64,000 bases of DNA from a bacterium (GTDB taxonomy: Bacteria; SAR324; XYD2-FULL-50-16): assembly GCA_018829445.1 (NCBI GenBank), contig JAHJTV010000063.1:186001-250000 (forward strand). The letters run 5' to 3'. Positions 17,084-25,040 of this stretch are shown in pieces. A model generated the notes under the pieces. It was not told the DNA's origin. It made no database searches and worked only from the letters and a program-made list of their open reading frames with translations. The first letter of the stretch is position 1, and every line of letters begins with the position of its first letter. The position numbers and the translations under genes are program-made.

Positions 17084-17506
17084 TTAGAAAATAGTGTTGA
17101 TCTGTTCAAGCATTTGGACAAACTGCTTTGCTTCTTCCTCTTTGAGACACCCCGAGATATCCTCTGCCAGTTTCGAATGATAAGCATGATGTTCGTTGTG
17201 TACCTGTTTCCCTTTTTCAGTTAATACTATATTGAAAGCGCGTCGGTCATCGGGATCATTTTTTCGCTCAACATAATCGGCCTTTTGCAATCGATCAATC
17301 ATTACGGTTAAGGTGCCGGTTGTCACCCCAAGCTTATCCGCCAGGGGTTTCATTCGAATTGGTCCCTCCTCACCAACAATCTCAATGGTATGATTCTGCT
17401 GGGGAGAGAGTCCGGAATTCTTGGCTATCGCCCCCTCCCAGGAAAACATTTTCTCATAAAACTGAATAACAACTCGACTCAAGCGGTGTAAATCCTCGGG
17501 ACACAT
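17084..17506 (-). CDS. MarR-family transcriptional regulator
   Basis: Regulator of 140 residues with the winged helix of the MarR family: GPIRMKPLADKLGVTTGTLTVMIDRLQKADYVERKNDPDDRRAFNIVLTEKG spread over residues ~50-105, including the conserved D-x-R wing (PDDRRAF). N- and C-terminal helices would form the dimer interface. It starts at ATG 17506 behind a strong ribosome site (aggagg). A 15-bp palindrome just downstream of its own -10 box is a good autoregulatory operator. Being cotranscribed with a DmeF-like exporter, it is probably a metal- or stress-responsive repressor. A few His and Cys residues (Cys2, NEHHAYH, Cys near 120) could bind metal, but this is speculation. Confidence 0.88.
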   Translation of the reverse strand: MCPEDLHRLSRVVIQFYEKMFSWEGAIAKNSGLSPQQNHTIEIVGEEGPIRMKPLADKLGVTTGTLTVMIDRLQKADYVERKNDPDDRRAFNIVLTEKGKQVHNEHHAYHSKLAEDISGCLKEEEAKQFVQMLEQINTIF

Positions 17507-17525
17507 TCTTCCTCCTGTTTAATTT

Positions 17526-17568
17526 GTTTGATAATCAAACTATATCCTCTGTTTACTTTGACTGTCAA
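17526..17568 (-). promoter_or_regulatory. Promoter and operator of the marR-dmeF operon
   Basis: Read on the minus strand: -35 TTGACA (17563-17568), 18-base spacer, -10 TATAGT (17539-17544). The perfect 15-bp palindrome GTTTGATAATCAAAC (17526-17540, 7-bp arms around a central A) overlaps the -10 end and the expected start site. TTGAT/ATCAA half-sites in this position are typical of MarR-family operators, so autorepression is likely. Confidence 0.7.
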
Positions 17569-17831
17569 GGTAATTTTGACAAAAAAGCTCTCCCGGCGAA
17601 TAACCTGAAAAAGGACCTTTGACATGCAAGCCCGGATCTAGGTGAGCACAAAAATAGGCATAAATTGAGACAAATAAAACCTAAATCTATAAATATAAAT
17701 GAAATGGGAAGAAACTTTTAATAAATCGTGTGAATGTTATAGAAATTTATAACCGATTCAATATTTTTTTCACTCATGACATTGTAATCCTTTGATGGAT
17801 GCAAATATCAATACCCTTCAGTGATTACCCG

Positions 17832-18419
17832 ATGGATTTTATAACTCTGCTAGGCATTGCCGTGGCTTTAGCAATGGATGCTTTTGCCGTTTCTATTGCG
17901 GTTGGTGTCGGTTTAAAACAGGTGAGTATTCGTCAGACTTTTAGATTATCCTGGCATTTTGGTCTTTTCCAGGCACTAATGCCTCTTCTAGGTTGGAGTG
18001 TGGGTCTAACCCTGCGTTTTTTTGTGGAAGCTTATAATCACTGGATAGCGTTTGGCCTATTGGCATATGTGGGAACCAATATGATCCGGGAAGCTCTATC
18101 CAAGGAAGATAAAGATGAATTCAAAAAAAAGGACCCCACCAAAGGGTTTTCGTTGATTATGCTGTCAGTAGCGACCAGTATCGACGCTTTTGCCGTTGGT
18201 ATCAGCCTATCCCTGCTTAAACTGTCGATAGCTTTTCCAGTCCTGATTATTGGGGTTGTTGCTATGTTGTTTACTCTTTTTGGATTATACCTGGGCAAAA
18301 AAGCGGCTTCTTTCTCAATCATGGGGAAAACGGCGGAGGTCATGGGTGGACTGGTACTATGGGCTATCGGACTAAAAATTTTAATTAATAATGGTGTATT
18401 TGATCGCTTCCTTTACTGA
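17832..18419 (+). CDS. mntP: Manganese efflux pump MntP
   Basis: Six-TM protein of 195 residues in the MntP/YebN family, which exports Mn2+. The two inverted halves are visible: ALAMDAFAVSIAVG in TM1 and SVATSIDAFAVGISLSLL in TM4, each with the conserved Asp in DAFAV that is important for transport. An in-frame ATG at 17799 would add 11 residues; I prefer 17832 because the distance to MDAFAV then matches the family length. Neither start has a good ribosome site. I looked for a yybP-ykoY-type manganese riboswitch upstream and saw none. It lies next to a second metal exporter operon, transcribed divergently. Confidence 0.9.
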   Translation: MDFITLLGIAVALAMDAFAVSIAVGVGLKQVSIRQTFRLSWHFGLFQALMPLLGWSVGLTLRFFVEAYNHWIAFGLLAYVGTNMIREALSKEDKDEFKKKDPTKGFSLIMLSVATSIDAFAVGISLSLLKLSIAFPVLIIGVVAMLFTLFGLYLGKKAASFSIMGKTAEVMGGLVLWAIGLKILINNGVFDRFLY

Positions 18420-18467
18420 TGATTACTGCAGTTCAATAAACTCCTTTATCTTTTCCCTGACCCCCTG

Positions 18468-19046
18468 ATGGAAATAAAACAAGGCTTACCTGCTAAATTA
18501 ATAAAACAAGCAATAGAGCTTTACTATAACTCTCTACACCAGAAGTTGAAACCGGTCTTTGGTAACAAGGACTCTGCTGTTTCCTATCTGATAAACAATA
18601 TAGATCCAACCAAATGTATTTTTGCCATTGACAATGAAGAGGTTATTGGGATTTTAGGAATCCAGGACATAAATGGCAGTTTTCTCACGCCCTCTTTTTC
18701 ACAAATGGTTAGAAAATATGGTTTTTTCTCGTCCTTATTCAGATTTCTGCTCTTGATATTAATGAATTACGACATCAAACCCAACGAGCTGCATCTGGAT
18801 GGAATTGCTGTCTCACCGAATAAGCGAGGGCAAGGAATAGGGAGCAGACTCATATCCGAATTTGAAAACTATGCAGGTCAAAGAAACATTCAACTGATCA
18901 GCTTAGAGGTAATTAACACCAATCCCGATGCAAAAAAGCTATACAACAGGTTGGGCTTTAAGGAGATCAAATCTAGCTCAGTTTGGCCGTTTACAAAGAT
19001 TTTTGGTTTTTCCTCATCCACTCTCATGACAAAAGACTATAAATGA
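18468..19046 (+). CDS. GNAT-family N-acetyltransferase
   Basis: Acetyltransferase of 192 residues. The acetyl-CoA-binding motif A is LDGIAVSPNKRGQGIGSRLI (R-G-Q-G-I-G, ~residues 115-134), followed by SLEVINTNPDAKKLYNRLGF, the usual motif B. The N-terminal part (residues 1-60, YYNSLHQKLKPVFG) resembles GNATs annotated only as generic N-acetyltransferases. Substrate unknown. Its stop overlaps the ATG of the next gene, a broken GNAT (ATGA at 19043-19046), so the two were once a translationally coupled pair. Confidence 0.8.
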   Translation: MEIKQGLPAKLIKQAIELYYNSLHQKLKPVFGNKDSAVSYLINNIDPTKCIFAIDNEEVIGILGIQDINGSFLTPSFSQMVRKYGFFSSLFRFLLLILMNYDIKPNELHLDGIAVSPNKRGQGIGSRLISEFENYAGQRNIQLISLEVINTNPDAKKLYNRLGFKEIKSSSVWPFTKIFGFSSSTLMTKDYK

Positions 19047-19544
19047 TTAGACAAGCGATCCTCACAGATATCCCCAACATTGTTGCCGTCAATATAAAAT
19101 CATGGCAACAGGTTTATAAAGGGCTGATTCCTGATGATATTCTCTCGAACCTCTCCCATGAGGAGAGAATAGAGCGATGGCAAGCAGGATTCAAAAACAA
19201 ATAAATTCCAGTGTATTGTAAAGGATGAAGACAATGGGATTATTGGTTTTTCCTCATTTGGTCAGTGTCGGGATGAAGATGCTTTTAGCAAATGTGGAGA
19301 GATCAATTCAATTTATTTACTACCGGAATTCTGGGGCAGAGGATTTGGCGGTGCCTTACTTTCCAGGTCCTTGTCCGATTTGATCTCCCAAAATTTTACA
19401 GAATGTGTCATCTGGGTTTTGAAGGGTAATGTCAGAGCGATAAGGTTCTATCAACATTTTAGATTCAGGTTTGATGGAAATACAAAATCTCGCAGAATTG
19501 AAGGTTTTGAGTTGATGGAGAAAAGGATGATTCGAGATCTGTAA
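19043..19544 (+). pseudogene. Frameshifted GNAT acetyltransferase
   Basis: Two reading frames that together make one GNAT. The first starts at ATG 19043 (MIRQAILTDIPNIVAVNIKS, ending ...QAGFKNK) and stops at 19202-19204. The second frame continues without a gap (KTNKFQCIVKDEDNGIIGFSSFG, then INSIYLLPEFWGRGFGGALL with the acetyl-CoA motif, then AIRFYQHFRFRFDG) and ends with TAA at 19542-19544. The frames join if one base is dropped in the A5 run of ttcaaaaacaaataa near 19191-19198. This is a +1 type shift, so either a one-base insertion mutation, a sequencing error, or less likely programmed frameshifting. Intact, it would be about 166 residues. Confidence 0.75.
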
Positions 19545-19572
19545 TATTTTCAACAAACCAGCGAGGAGGATA

Positions 19573-20031
19573 ATGGAACTGATCGACTTCATTATAAAAG
19601 CAAAACTGGATGGATATGCTGCCGGGGGAGAGGGGGAGGAGATCTCTTTCGACGGTGGCTACAGGGGGTTTAAATATGCCAATGCCACCTTTTCATATCT
19701 TGATCGATATACCGGCTTTAATCCTTTTTCCGGCACTGAGACTGTTTTCAGGGTTGCAGGCAATCAACCCATCTGGATAATGAATTATTTCGGGAAAGCG
19801 GATCTGCCATCGAGTGAGTTGGCTCTCCTGTATTCGTTCCTTAAGGAGGCGATGCAGTTGATTGATCATTCCTTTCCATTTCGTGGGCCTGAACTCTTTT
19901 TAAAAAACGGCTGGAGATACAAAAACCGGCAGAATGGAGATCTGAAAGTTTTTCATGGGACTGAAGAGGTTTACTTTGAAGGACAAAAAGTATATGAGCT
20001 TTTTTATCATGGAGGTGTACCAACAGGTTAA
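19573..20031 (+). CDS. DUF5680 domain protein
   Basis: A 152-residue cytoplasmic protein that I recognise as the DUF5680 type: FIIKAKLDGYAAGGEG at the start, then GGYRGFKYANATFSYLDRYTGFNPFSGTE, then PIWIMNYFG and a C-terminal VYELFYHGG. In other genomes this domain is found alone or fused to an XRE-type HTH; its function is unknown. Ribosome site gaggagg (19562-19568), start ATG 19573. It ends at a bidirectional terminator shared with trmO. Confidence 0.75.
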   Translation: MELIDFIIKAKLDGYAAGGEGEEISFDGGYRGFKYANATFSYLDRYTGFNPFSGTETVFRVAGNQPIWIMNYFGKADLPSSELALLYSFLKEAMQLIDHSFPFRGPELFLKNGWRYKNRQNGDLKVFHGTEEVYFEGQKVYELFYHGGVPTG

Positions 20032-20088
20032 GAAGCTGGGTGAATAATCTTTAAATCTGTCTCTGTAATCTCGGGATTCAGGAAAAAG

Positions 20089-20119
20089 GGAACATCTAAC
20101 AAGGCAATTGTTCCTTTTT
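20089..20119. terminator. Bidirectional rho-independent terminator
   Basis: Stem ggaaca (20089-20094) / tgttcc (20109-20114) with a 14-base loop, flanked by an A5 run on the left and a T5 run on the right. It lies between the convergent DUF5680 and trmO genes and can serve both strands. Confidence 0.65.
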
Positions 20120-20148
20120 CCTGCCTGATCATTCAACCTGGGGGACTT

Positions 20149-20637
20149 TTATTGAGCGTTAATAAATTCCGCTTCCCAATCAAAGGTTGCGGAATCTTCG
20201 TGCCATTTTGGCCAATGGTTACACCAAGTTGGCATTCCAATGTCCCTGATTCTGTCCAGAGAGGGATGATAGGGCTTTATATCGATGACTGGTGATCCTT
20301 CTTCCGCATCAATGTATGGAATCCGCACAATCCCTTTTACCTTATCAACACTGCTAACGGCAACAGTAGTCAGTGAAACAGGATTGGGTCTTGCGGGAGA
20401 CCTGGTAGCAAATATTCCAACTTCAGATGGGGAGTTCTTATAGGGCTGTTTGCCAATCAATTCTTTTCGATACAAATCATTATCACAGAGATGACTCCAC
20501 CAGAGAACTATCAGGTGACCAAATTCTTCAACTCCTCGGAGTCCATCCAAATATGGTTTTTCAATTTTTATTAAAAACCCCTCACGGGAAACGTTGACGT
20601 GTCCGATGGGGACAATCTGAAAGCCTGAATTTACCAT
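20149..20637 (-). CDS. trmO: TrmO-family tRNA methyltransferase (TsaA/YaeB)
   Basis: Protein of 162 residues in the TrmO family, which methylates N6-threonylcarbamoyladenosine at position 37 of some tRNAs using S-adenosylmethionine. The hallmark GIFATRSPARPNPVSLT is present, with PIGHV near the N-terminus and DIKPYHPSLD in the second half. The C-terminal tail (MPTWCNHWPKWHED) is shorter than the E. coli extension. Start: ATG 20637 with ribosome site ggagatagg; the TTG at 20652 sits inside that site. TrmO-like proteins also occur with other roles, so the exact substrate is inferred. Confidence 0.8.
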   Translation of the reverse strand: MVNSGFQIVPIGHVNVSREGFLIKIEKPYLDGLRGVEEFGHLIVLWWSHLCDNDLYRKELIGKQPYKNSPSEVGIFATRSPARPNPVSLTTVAVSSVDKVKGIVRIPYIDAEEGSPVIDIKPYHPSLDRIRDIGMPTWCNHWPKWHEDSATFDWEAEFINAQ

Positions 20638-21075
20638 TATACCTATCTCCAAAAAAAGGTTATCTGCTGCCTCAAAGACAACAGGAATATAATCTATTGA
20701 TTAGGTTATGTTTAACCTGGAAAATTCAGGTTAGAGGATTCTTGCCCCATACACTTTCCTGTTTTTGCTTTTAATTTTGCATATCTTGCCAATATTGCGT
20801 TTTTGACTATCAATCAAAACTTTGTCCTTGCAGCAAAGCTAATTCTTTAAGGGATATGATATCCAACCTAGGCAACGAATTCCTTTTTTGCTTTTTTTGA
20901 GTATAAATTAATATTGATTGCTTTCAAGAATCACCTCAATTAAAATACCGGAAGAGACCCGCATTAACAGGTTCATTGATTTAATATCATCTCATCAATT
21001 GACGAGAAAATTAGCCTGTTTGAAAAGCTGTGACTGACTGCAGTATAAACTTGTCATTTTACAAAGGAGTATTTC
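20638..21075. other. Intergenic region without visible gene
   Basis: AT-rich spacer between divergent trmO and the DUF2892 gene. I see no ORF, RNA fold or repeat that I would defend. It must hold the two promoters. The last bases carry the ribosome site aaaggag for the gene at 21076. Confidence 0.4.
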
Positions 21076-21288
21076 ATGAAAAAAAACGTTGGTTCTCTTG
21101 ACAGGATCATTCGAGTGGTTTTGGGTTTGGCTATTATTGGACTGGGAATTTTCTTTCAGAGTTGGTGGGGTGCTATCGGTATAGTCCCCCTGGCAACGGC
21201 TGGCATTGGATGGTGTCCCCCGTATGCGGTTCTTGGAATCAGCACTTGTAAAGTCAAAGAGGAATCCGGTCAATTGGATAAGAGTTGA
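21076..21288 (+). CDS. DUF2892 small membrane protein
   Basis: Inner-membrane protein of 70 residues, YgaP-like transmembrane domain (DUF2892). It opens with MKKNVGSLDRIIRVVLG, the family signature N-x-G-x-x-D-R-x-x-R, then a hydrophobic hairpin of two short TM segments and a GWCPPYAVLGIST tail with a conserved Cys. These proteins are often fused to or near rhodanese domains; here it stands alone. Ribosome site aaaggag. Function unknown. It converges with the sigma-54 activator 4 bases away. Confidence 0.85.
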   Translation: MKKNVGSLDRIIRVVLGLAIIGLGIFFQSWWGAIGIVPLATAGIGWCPPYAVLGISTCKVKEESGQLDKS

Positions 21289-21292
21289 GCCC

Positions 21293-22834
21293 TCATGGCT
21301 CCCAGGTTTTAATATACTTTGTAACCGTTCGCCGATCGAGTTGCGTCCGACGTGCCACCTCTTCATAGGTTCCAAACCGGTCATACAGCAATTTACAATA
21401 CCCGGACAGCAAACGATTGGCGGAAACTTCCCCTGAATCAGCAATTGCGTTTAGATTTGATGACAGGGTGTTTTGTTCCGGACGGCTATCACCCAAATAT
21501 TTTTTATTTAGAATCACTCGCCGGACGCATTGTTCCAACTCTCTTACATTTCCGTACCACGGATATTTGTCACCCAATTGTTTACGGATGGTAGCTCTGA
21601 CCATATAGGTTAATTCTCTTGAATCTGTACCAACGATTTTATTAATGATAAATTCCAGAAGGTCGTCCAATTCAGCCGGATCTTCCTGGATTCTTTGCTG
21701 TAATGTTGGAACAACGATCACATCTGAACATAATCGATAGTAAAAATCATCTCGAAATATATTATTGTTGCGGAGTTCATTGATGGAACGATTAGTAGCA
21801 GCAATGACCCGACCTTGAAATCTCTCCTGTTGACGTGAACCTACCGGGTAAAACACCCGTTCCTGTAACACCTGCAATAGTTTTATCTGGATCGGTTGGG
21901 CGATTTCACCGATCTCATCAAGAAAAATGGCTCCAAACAGACTGCAGCGACCAAATACGCCGATATAGTCTTCAATGGCACCGGTAAATGCTCCCTTTTT
22001 ATGTCCGAAAAGTTCAGATTCTATCAATGTTTCCGGAAACTGCGAAAGGTTGATGGAGACAAAAGAGCGCATAAAACTTTCCACGAAGCTTTTTTTCGCC
22101 AAATCAAAGGGGATATACCCTGAACGACCGATAGCCCGCGCCACTGTGCCCTTCCCTGTTCCTGTTTCTCCTAAAATCAAGGTGGAGAAATCCTCCATTC
22201 GATTCAGCAGAAACTTCCTGTACATTTCAATATTGTGAGTAAAGATGTTATTCCAGAGATCATATCGCAGCTTTCTCATAACCGGACTACGGCCAATCAG
22301 ATTCTGATCGATAAAGTGAAATGCCCTTCTGAACTGATAGGAATGCTCAATAGCCCCTTGAATCTGCTCCTGTGAAAATCCCCGAGGCTGAAGAAAGCTG
22401 AAGATTTCATTGATAAAGTCAAGTTTTATAGGCGTATCACCGGCTTCAATCTGCTTTTTTATAAACCGGTCAAACTGTTTCCTGTAACGGTAAAAAAAGA
22501 GAAACTGAATGGAGGTTTCCAGAATCTGCCTGTCTTTACCCTCATAGTGTTTGATAATATCAGTGATTCCCTCTTCAAGATTCAAGATTCTCGTCTCAAT
22601 GGACTCAACAGCATCTTCAATATCATGGGGACGTTCTTTAACTCTTTGAAAATTGGCAATTTTTATATCCAGCTCCAATCTTTCTTCACTGAAAGGATTC
22701 GAGATGGTGGCTTTTCTTACCAGAATGAAAAATTTTCTATCCTCTGACGATAAACTTCTTTTTCCAGGCATTTTTAAGATCACATAAATTTGAGTATGAT
22801 TTTGATATACACTAATTGCATAGACTCTATACAT
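21293..22834 (-). CDS. Sigma-54-dependent transcriptional activator with unrecognised N-terminus
   Basis: Enhancer-binding protein of up to 513 residues. Central AAA+ domain: Walker A GETGTGKG, the sigma-54 contact loop GAFTGA intact, Walker B IFLDEIGE, and arginine-finger region RDDFYYRL. The C-terminal HTH (FGTYEEVARRTQLDRRTVTKYIKTW) is Fis-like but ends the protein abruptly. Residues 1-~180 contain no receiver, GAF or PAS domain I can see, only helical segments, so the input signal is unknown. The start is uncertain: ATG 22834 overlaps the end of a small upstream ORF by 8 bases, while ATG 22771 (MPGKRSLSSEDRKF) begins the region that looks conserved. It is divergent to the carboxyltransferase gene, a possible target, although I found no -24/-12 promoter there. 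Confidence 0.85.
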   Translation of the reverse strand: MYRVYAISVYQNHTQIYVILKMPGKRSLSSEDRKFFILVRKATISNPFSEERLELDIKIANFQRVKERPHDIEDAVESIETRILNLEEGITDIIKHYEGKDRQILETSIQFLFFYRYRKQFDRFIKKQIEAGDTPIKLDFINEIFSFLQPRGFSQEQIQGAIEHSYQFRRAFHFIDQNLIGRSPVMRKLRYDLWNNIFTHNIEMYRKFLLNRMEDFSTLILGETGTGKGTVARAIGRSGYIPFDLAKKSFVESFMRSFVSINLSQFPETLIESELFGHKKGAFTGAIEDYIGVFGRCSLFGAIFLDEIGEIAQPIQIKLLQVLQERVFYPVGSRQQERFQGRVIAATNRSINELRNNNIFRDDFYYRLCSDVIVVPTLQQRIQEDPAELDDLLEFIINKIVGTDSRELTYMVRATIRKQLGDKYPWYGNVRELEQCVRRVILNKKYLGDSRPEQNTLSSNLNAIADSGEVSANRLLSGYCKLLYDRFGTYEEVARRTQLDRRTVTKYIKTWEP

Positions 22835-22988
22835 ATTTTACACATCTGTCCAATTCAAGTCTTTTTGATTTCCCGGAGCAGCCACATTTTTTCATAATAT
22901 AATCAGTGCTATATTGAATATAAGCCCTGGGAGGCACGTCTCTTGTAATAGGTTTATAACCTTTTTTTAAAGCCATTCTGGTTTTCAT
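22827..22988 (-). CDS. Possible small protein, 53 residues
   Basis: Short ORF just upstream of the sigma-54 activator. It begins MKTRMALKKGYKPITRDVPPR and ends KKCGCSGKSKRLELDRCVKYV. It is basic, with CGC and a further Cys. An aaagg ribosome-like site lies 10 bases before ATG 22988; an in-frame ATG at 23006 would give 59 residues. Its stop overlaps the ATG of the activator at 22834, which would fit translational coupling. No family recognised. The evidence is composition and position only, so it may be spurious. Confidence 0.35.
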   Translation of the reverse strand: MKTRMALKKGYKPITRDVPPRAYIQYSTDYIMKKCGCSGKSKRLELDRCVKYV

Positions 22989-23196
22989 ATGATATCTACC
23001 TTTCATAGGGTTTCTACTCGAATGCTGTAATCTACGGTTTTATCTGAAACCTGGATACAAACAGTTGTGGGGAGAGATTTCTTACCGGTTAATACACTTT
23101 GACTCCCTTTCATTCCAAACACTTAACCGATTGGTAAGAATCCCTCCCCTCATTCGTTCGTTCATCTTATCAAGCCACAATACACATGGAGAATGT

Positions 23197-24735
23197 ATGT
23201 TAAAAAAAATCTCGACTTTTCTTGATAAGGTTAGTGTCCTGATTAAAGGAGGTGGCGACGAGAAGATTGCTAAGCGCAGACAAAATGGGGTTCTAACTGC
23301 CCGGGAAAGAATCTATGAATTGCTGGATCAGAACTCGTTTCATGAAATTGACCTCTTTGTTGAACACAGTGGTAAAGATTTTGGGTTGGACAAACAGCAA
23401 CTAGCTGGCGATGGTGTTGTAACGGGATTTGGAAAGATTGACGGCAGGCAGGTCGCGGTTTATGCCCAGGATTTTACTGTTCAGGGGGGATCACTGGGAA
23501 AAATGCACGCTGCCAAGATCACCAAAACCATGGATATGGCTTCAGAAATGGGAATGCCCATCATCGGTATCAATGATTCCGGTGGAGCCAGAATTCAAGA
23601 AGGCGTGGATTCACTGGCCGGATATGGTGAAATTTTCTTAAGAAATACCCTCAATAGCGGCAAGATACCGCAGATTTCCGTTATCCTCGGGCCTTGTGCC
23701 GGCGGGGCCGTTTACTCACCCGCCATTACCGATTTTGTTTTTATGGTGGATAAGCTCTCAAAAATGTTTGTGACCGGACCAAAAGTGATAGAATCGGTTC
23801 TGAGTGAAAAAGTGAGTTCTGAGGAGCTTGGGGGTGCGAAGGTACATAATACCAAAACCGGGAATGCCCATTTTTACTCCCAAAGTGAATTGGATACCTT
23901 CACGCAGGTCAGGACTCTGTTAAGCTATCTCCCATCAGCATGGGATGCTGAAATCCCAAAAGCCAAACCTGCTCCCCCCAAAAGCCGATTCAAACTGGCT
24001 GATACCATCCCGGACGATTCAAGAAAATCCTATGATATCATTGACGTTATCAAAACAATTGTTGATGGATCAGAGTTCTTCGAAGTGCAGGCAATGTTTG
24101 CCAAAAATGTTGTCATTGGCTTTGCGCGATTGGATGGAGAAGCCATTGGTATCATTGCCAACCAGCCCAAGGTAAAAGCCGGATGTCTGGATGTGGATTC
24201 TTCAGATAAGGCTGCACGATTTGTCAGATTCTGCGACGCTTTCTGTATTCCCATATTGACATTAGTCGATCTGCCCGGTTATCTGCCGGGAGCCGATCAG
24301 GAGCACGCCGGTATTATCCGTCACGGCGCCAAGATGATCTATGCTTACGCTGAAGCAACGGTACCAAAAGTTAGCCTCATTCTTCGCAAGGCATTTGGAG
24401 GAGGGTATATCGCCATGTCATCTAAACACCTGAAAACCGATTTTGTTTATGCATTACCTTCAGCAGAGATCGCTGTCATGGGACCGGAAAGTGCCTGCAA
24501 TATCATCTTTGCCAAGGAGATTCGAGACGCTGAAAATCCTGAAGCTCTGAGACAACAAAAGATAAACGAGTATCGGGAGAAGTTCTCCAATCCTTATAAC
24601 CCGGCGTCAAAAGGATATATCGACGCTATCATTCATCCCGATGAAACCAGGCAGAAACTGATTCAATCGTTCGAAATCGCCAGGAAAAAGAAACCGGTAT
24701 TTAAAAAGCACAAACATGGTTGCATTCCGCTGTAA
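23197..24735 (+). CDS. Acyl-CoA carboxylase carboxyltransferase subunit (PccB/MmdA type)
   Basis: Carboxyltransferase of 512 residues that moves CO2 between carboxybiotin and an acyl-CoA such as propionyl-CoA, or runs in reverse as in methylmalonyl-CoA decarboxylase. N-terminal crotonase-like half: KRRQNGVLTARERI, QDFTVQGGSLGKMHAAKI, GINDSGGARIQEGVDSLAGYGEIF and the oxyanion-hole stretch GPCAGGAVYSPA. C-terminal half: VDLPGYLPGADQEHAGIIRHGAKMIYAYAEATVPK, then RKAFGGGYIAMSSKHL. The length matches the family when started at ATG 23197 (ribosome site ggag); a start at 23065 would add 44 unlike residues. No biotin carboxylase or biotin carrier gene is in the window, so the partner is elsewhere. 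Confidence 0.9.
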   Translation: MLKKISTFLDKVSVLIKGGGDEKIAKRRQNGVLTARERIYELLDQNSFHEIDLFVEHSGKDFGLDKQQLAGDGVVTGFGKIDGRQVAVYAQDFTVQGGSLGKMHAAKITKTMDMASEMGMPIIGINDSGGARIQEGVDSLAGYGEIFLRNTLNSGKIPQISVILGPCAGGAVYSPAITDFVFMVDKLSKMFVTGPKVIESVLSEKVSSEELGGAKVHNTKTGNAHFYSQSELDTFTQVRTLLSYLPSAWDAEIPKAKPAPPKSRFKLADTIPDDSRKSYDIIDVIKTIVDGSEFFEVQAMFAKNVVIGFARLDGEAIGIIANQPKVKAGCLDVDSSDKAARFVRFCDAFCIPILTLVDLPGYLPGADQEHAGIIRHGAKMIYAYAEATVPKVSLILRKAFGGGYIAMSSKHLKTDFVYALPSAEIAVMGPESACNIIFAKEIRDAENPEALRQQKINEYREKFSNPYNPASKGYIDAIIHPDETRQKLIQSFEIARKKKPVFKKHKHGCIPL

Positions 24736-24763
24736 TTACAATATTTTTCTCTTTGAAATCCTG

Positions 24764-24895
24764 TTAACAATTATTCCAGGCCCCACGGCAGTCACATGGC
24801 TGCGCCCAATCTCCACTTGCAGAGATATCAACGCATTTGGTACAATTCCACTTAAAAGAAAAAACCTCCGAATTAAGTTCAAACAAAATCGCCAT
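24764..24895 (-). CDS. Possible small zinc-ribbon-like protein, 43 residues
   Basis: A short ORF in the gap after the carboxyltransferase: MAILFELNSEVFSFKWNCTK, then a cysteine-rich tail with CTKC, CDC and a final Cys. The spacing CxxC-(14)-CxC looks like a small metal-binding ribbon. An aaggcgag site lies about 12 bases upstream of ATG 24895. It fills the space between two + strand genes. Not recognised; low confidence because it is so short. Confidence 0.35.
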   Translation of the reverse strand: MAILFELNSEVFSFKWNCTKCVDISASGDWAQPCDCRGAWNNC

Positions 24896-25040
24896 TTCGT
24901 TTGATTCTCGCCTTTTCGGTCACTATTTACTTTTTTCGGTACGCATCTTTACGATTAAAATTGCACATGCTGGCAGATTGTCCTCATGAGCAAGGAATGA
25001 TGAATAGATGACACTAACGTCAACAAAAGGTTGCGGTATT

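Noticed and set aside
17599..17831. Manganese riboswitch (yybP-ykoY) upstream of mntP
   Set aside because: I looked for the conserved GGGGAGUA and CCG-type loops and did not find them.
19185..19205. Programmed -1 frameshift in the second GNAT
   Set aside because: The two frames require a +1 shift, so the A-rich run does not act as a -1 slippery site; a simple insertion is the better explanation.
22989..23196. Sigma-54 promoter for the carboxyltransferase next to the divergent activator
   Set aside because: No GG-N10-GC element with acceptable flanks could be read by eye.
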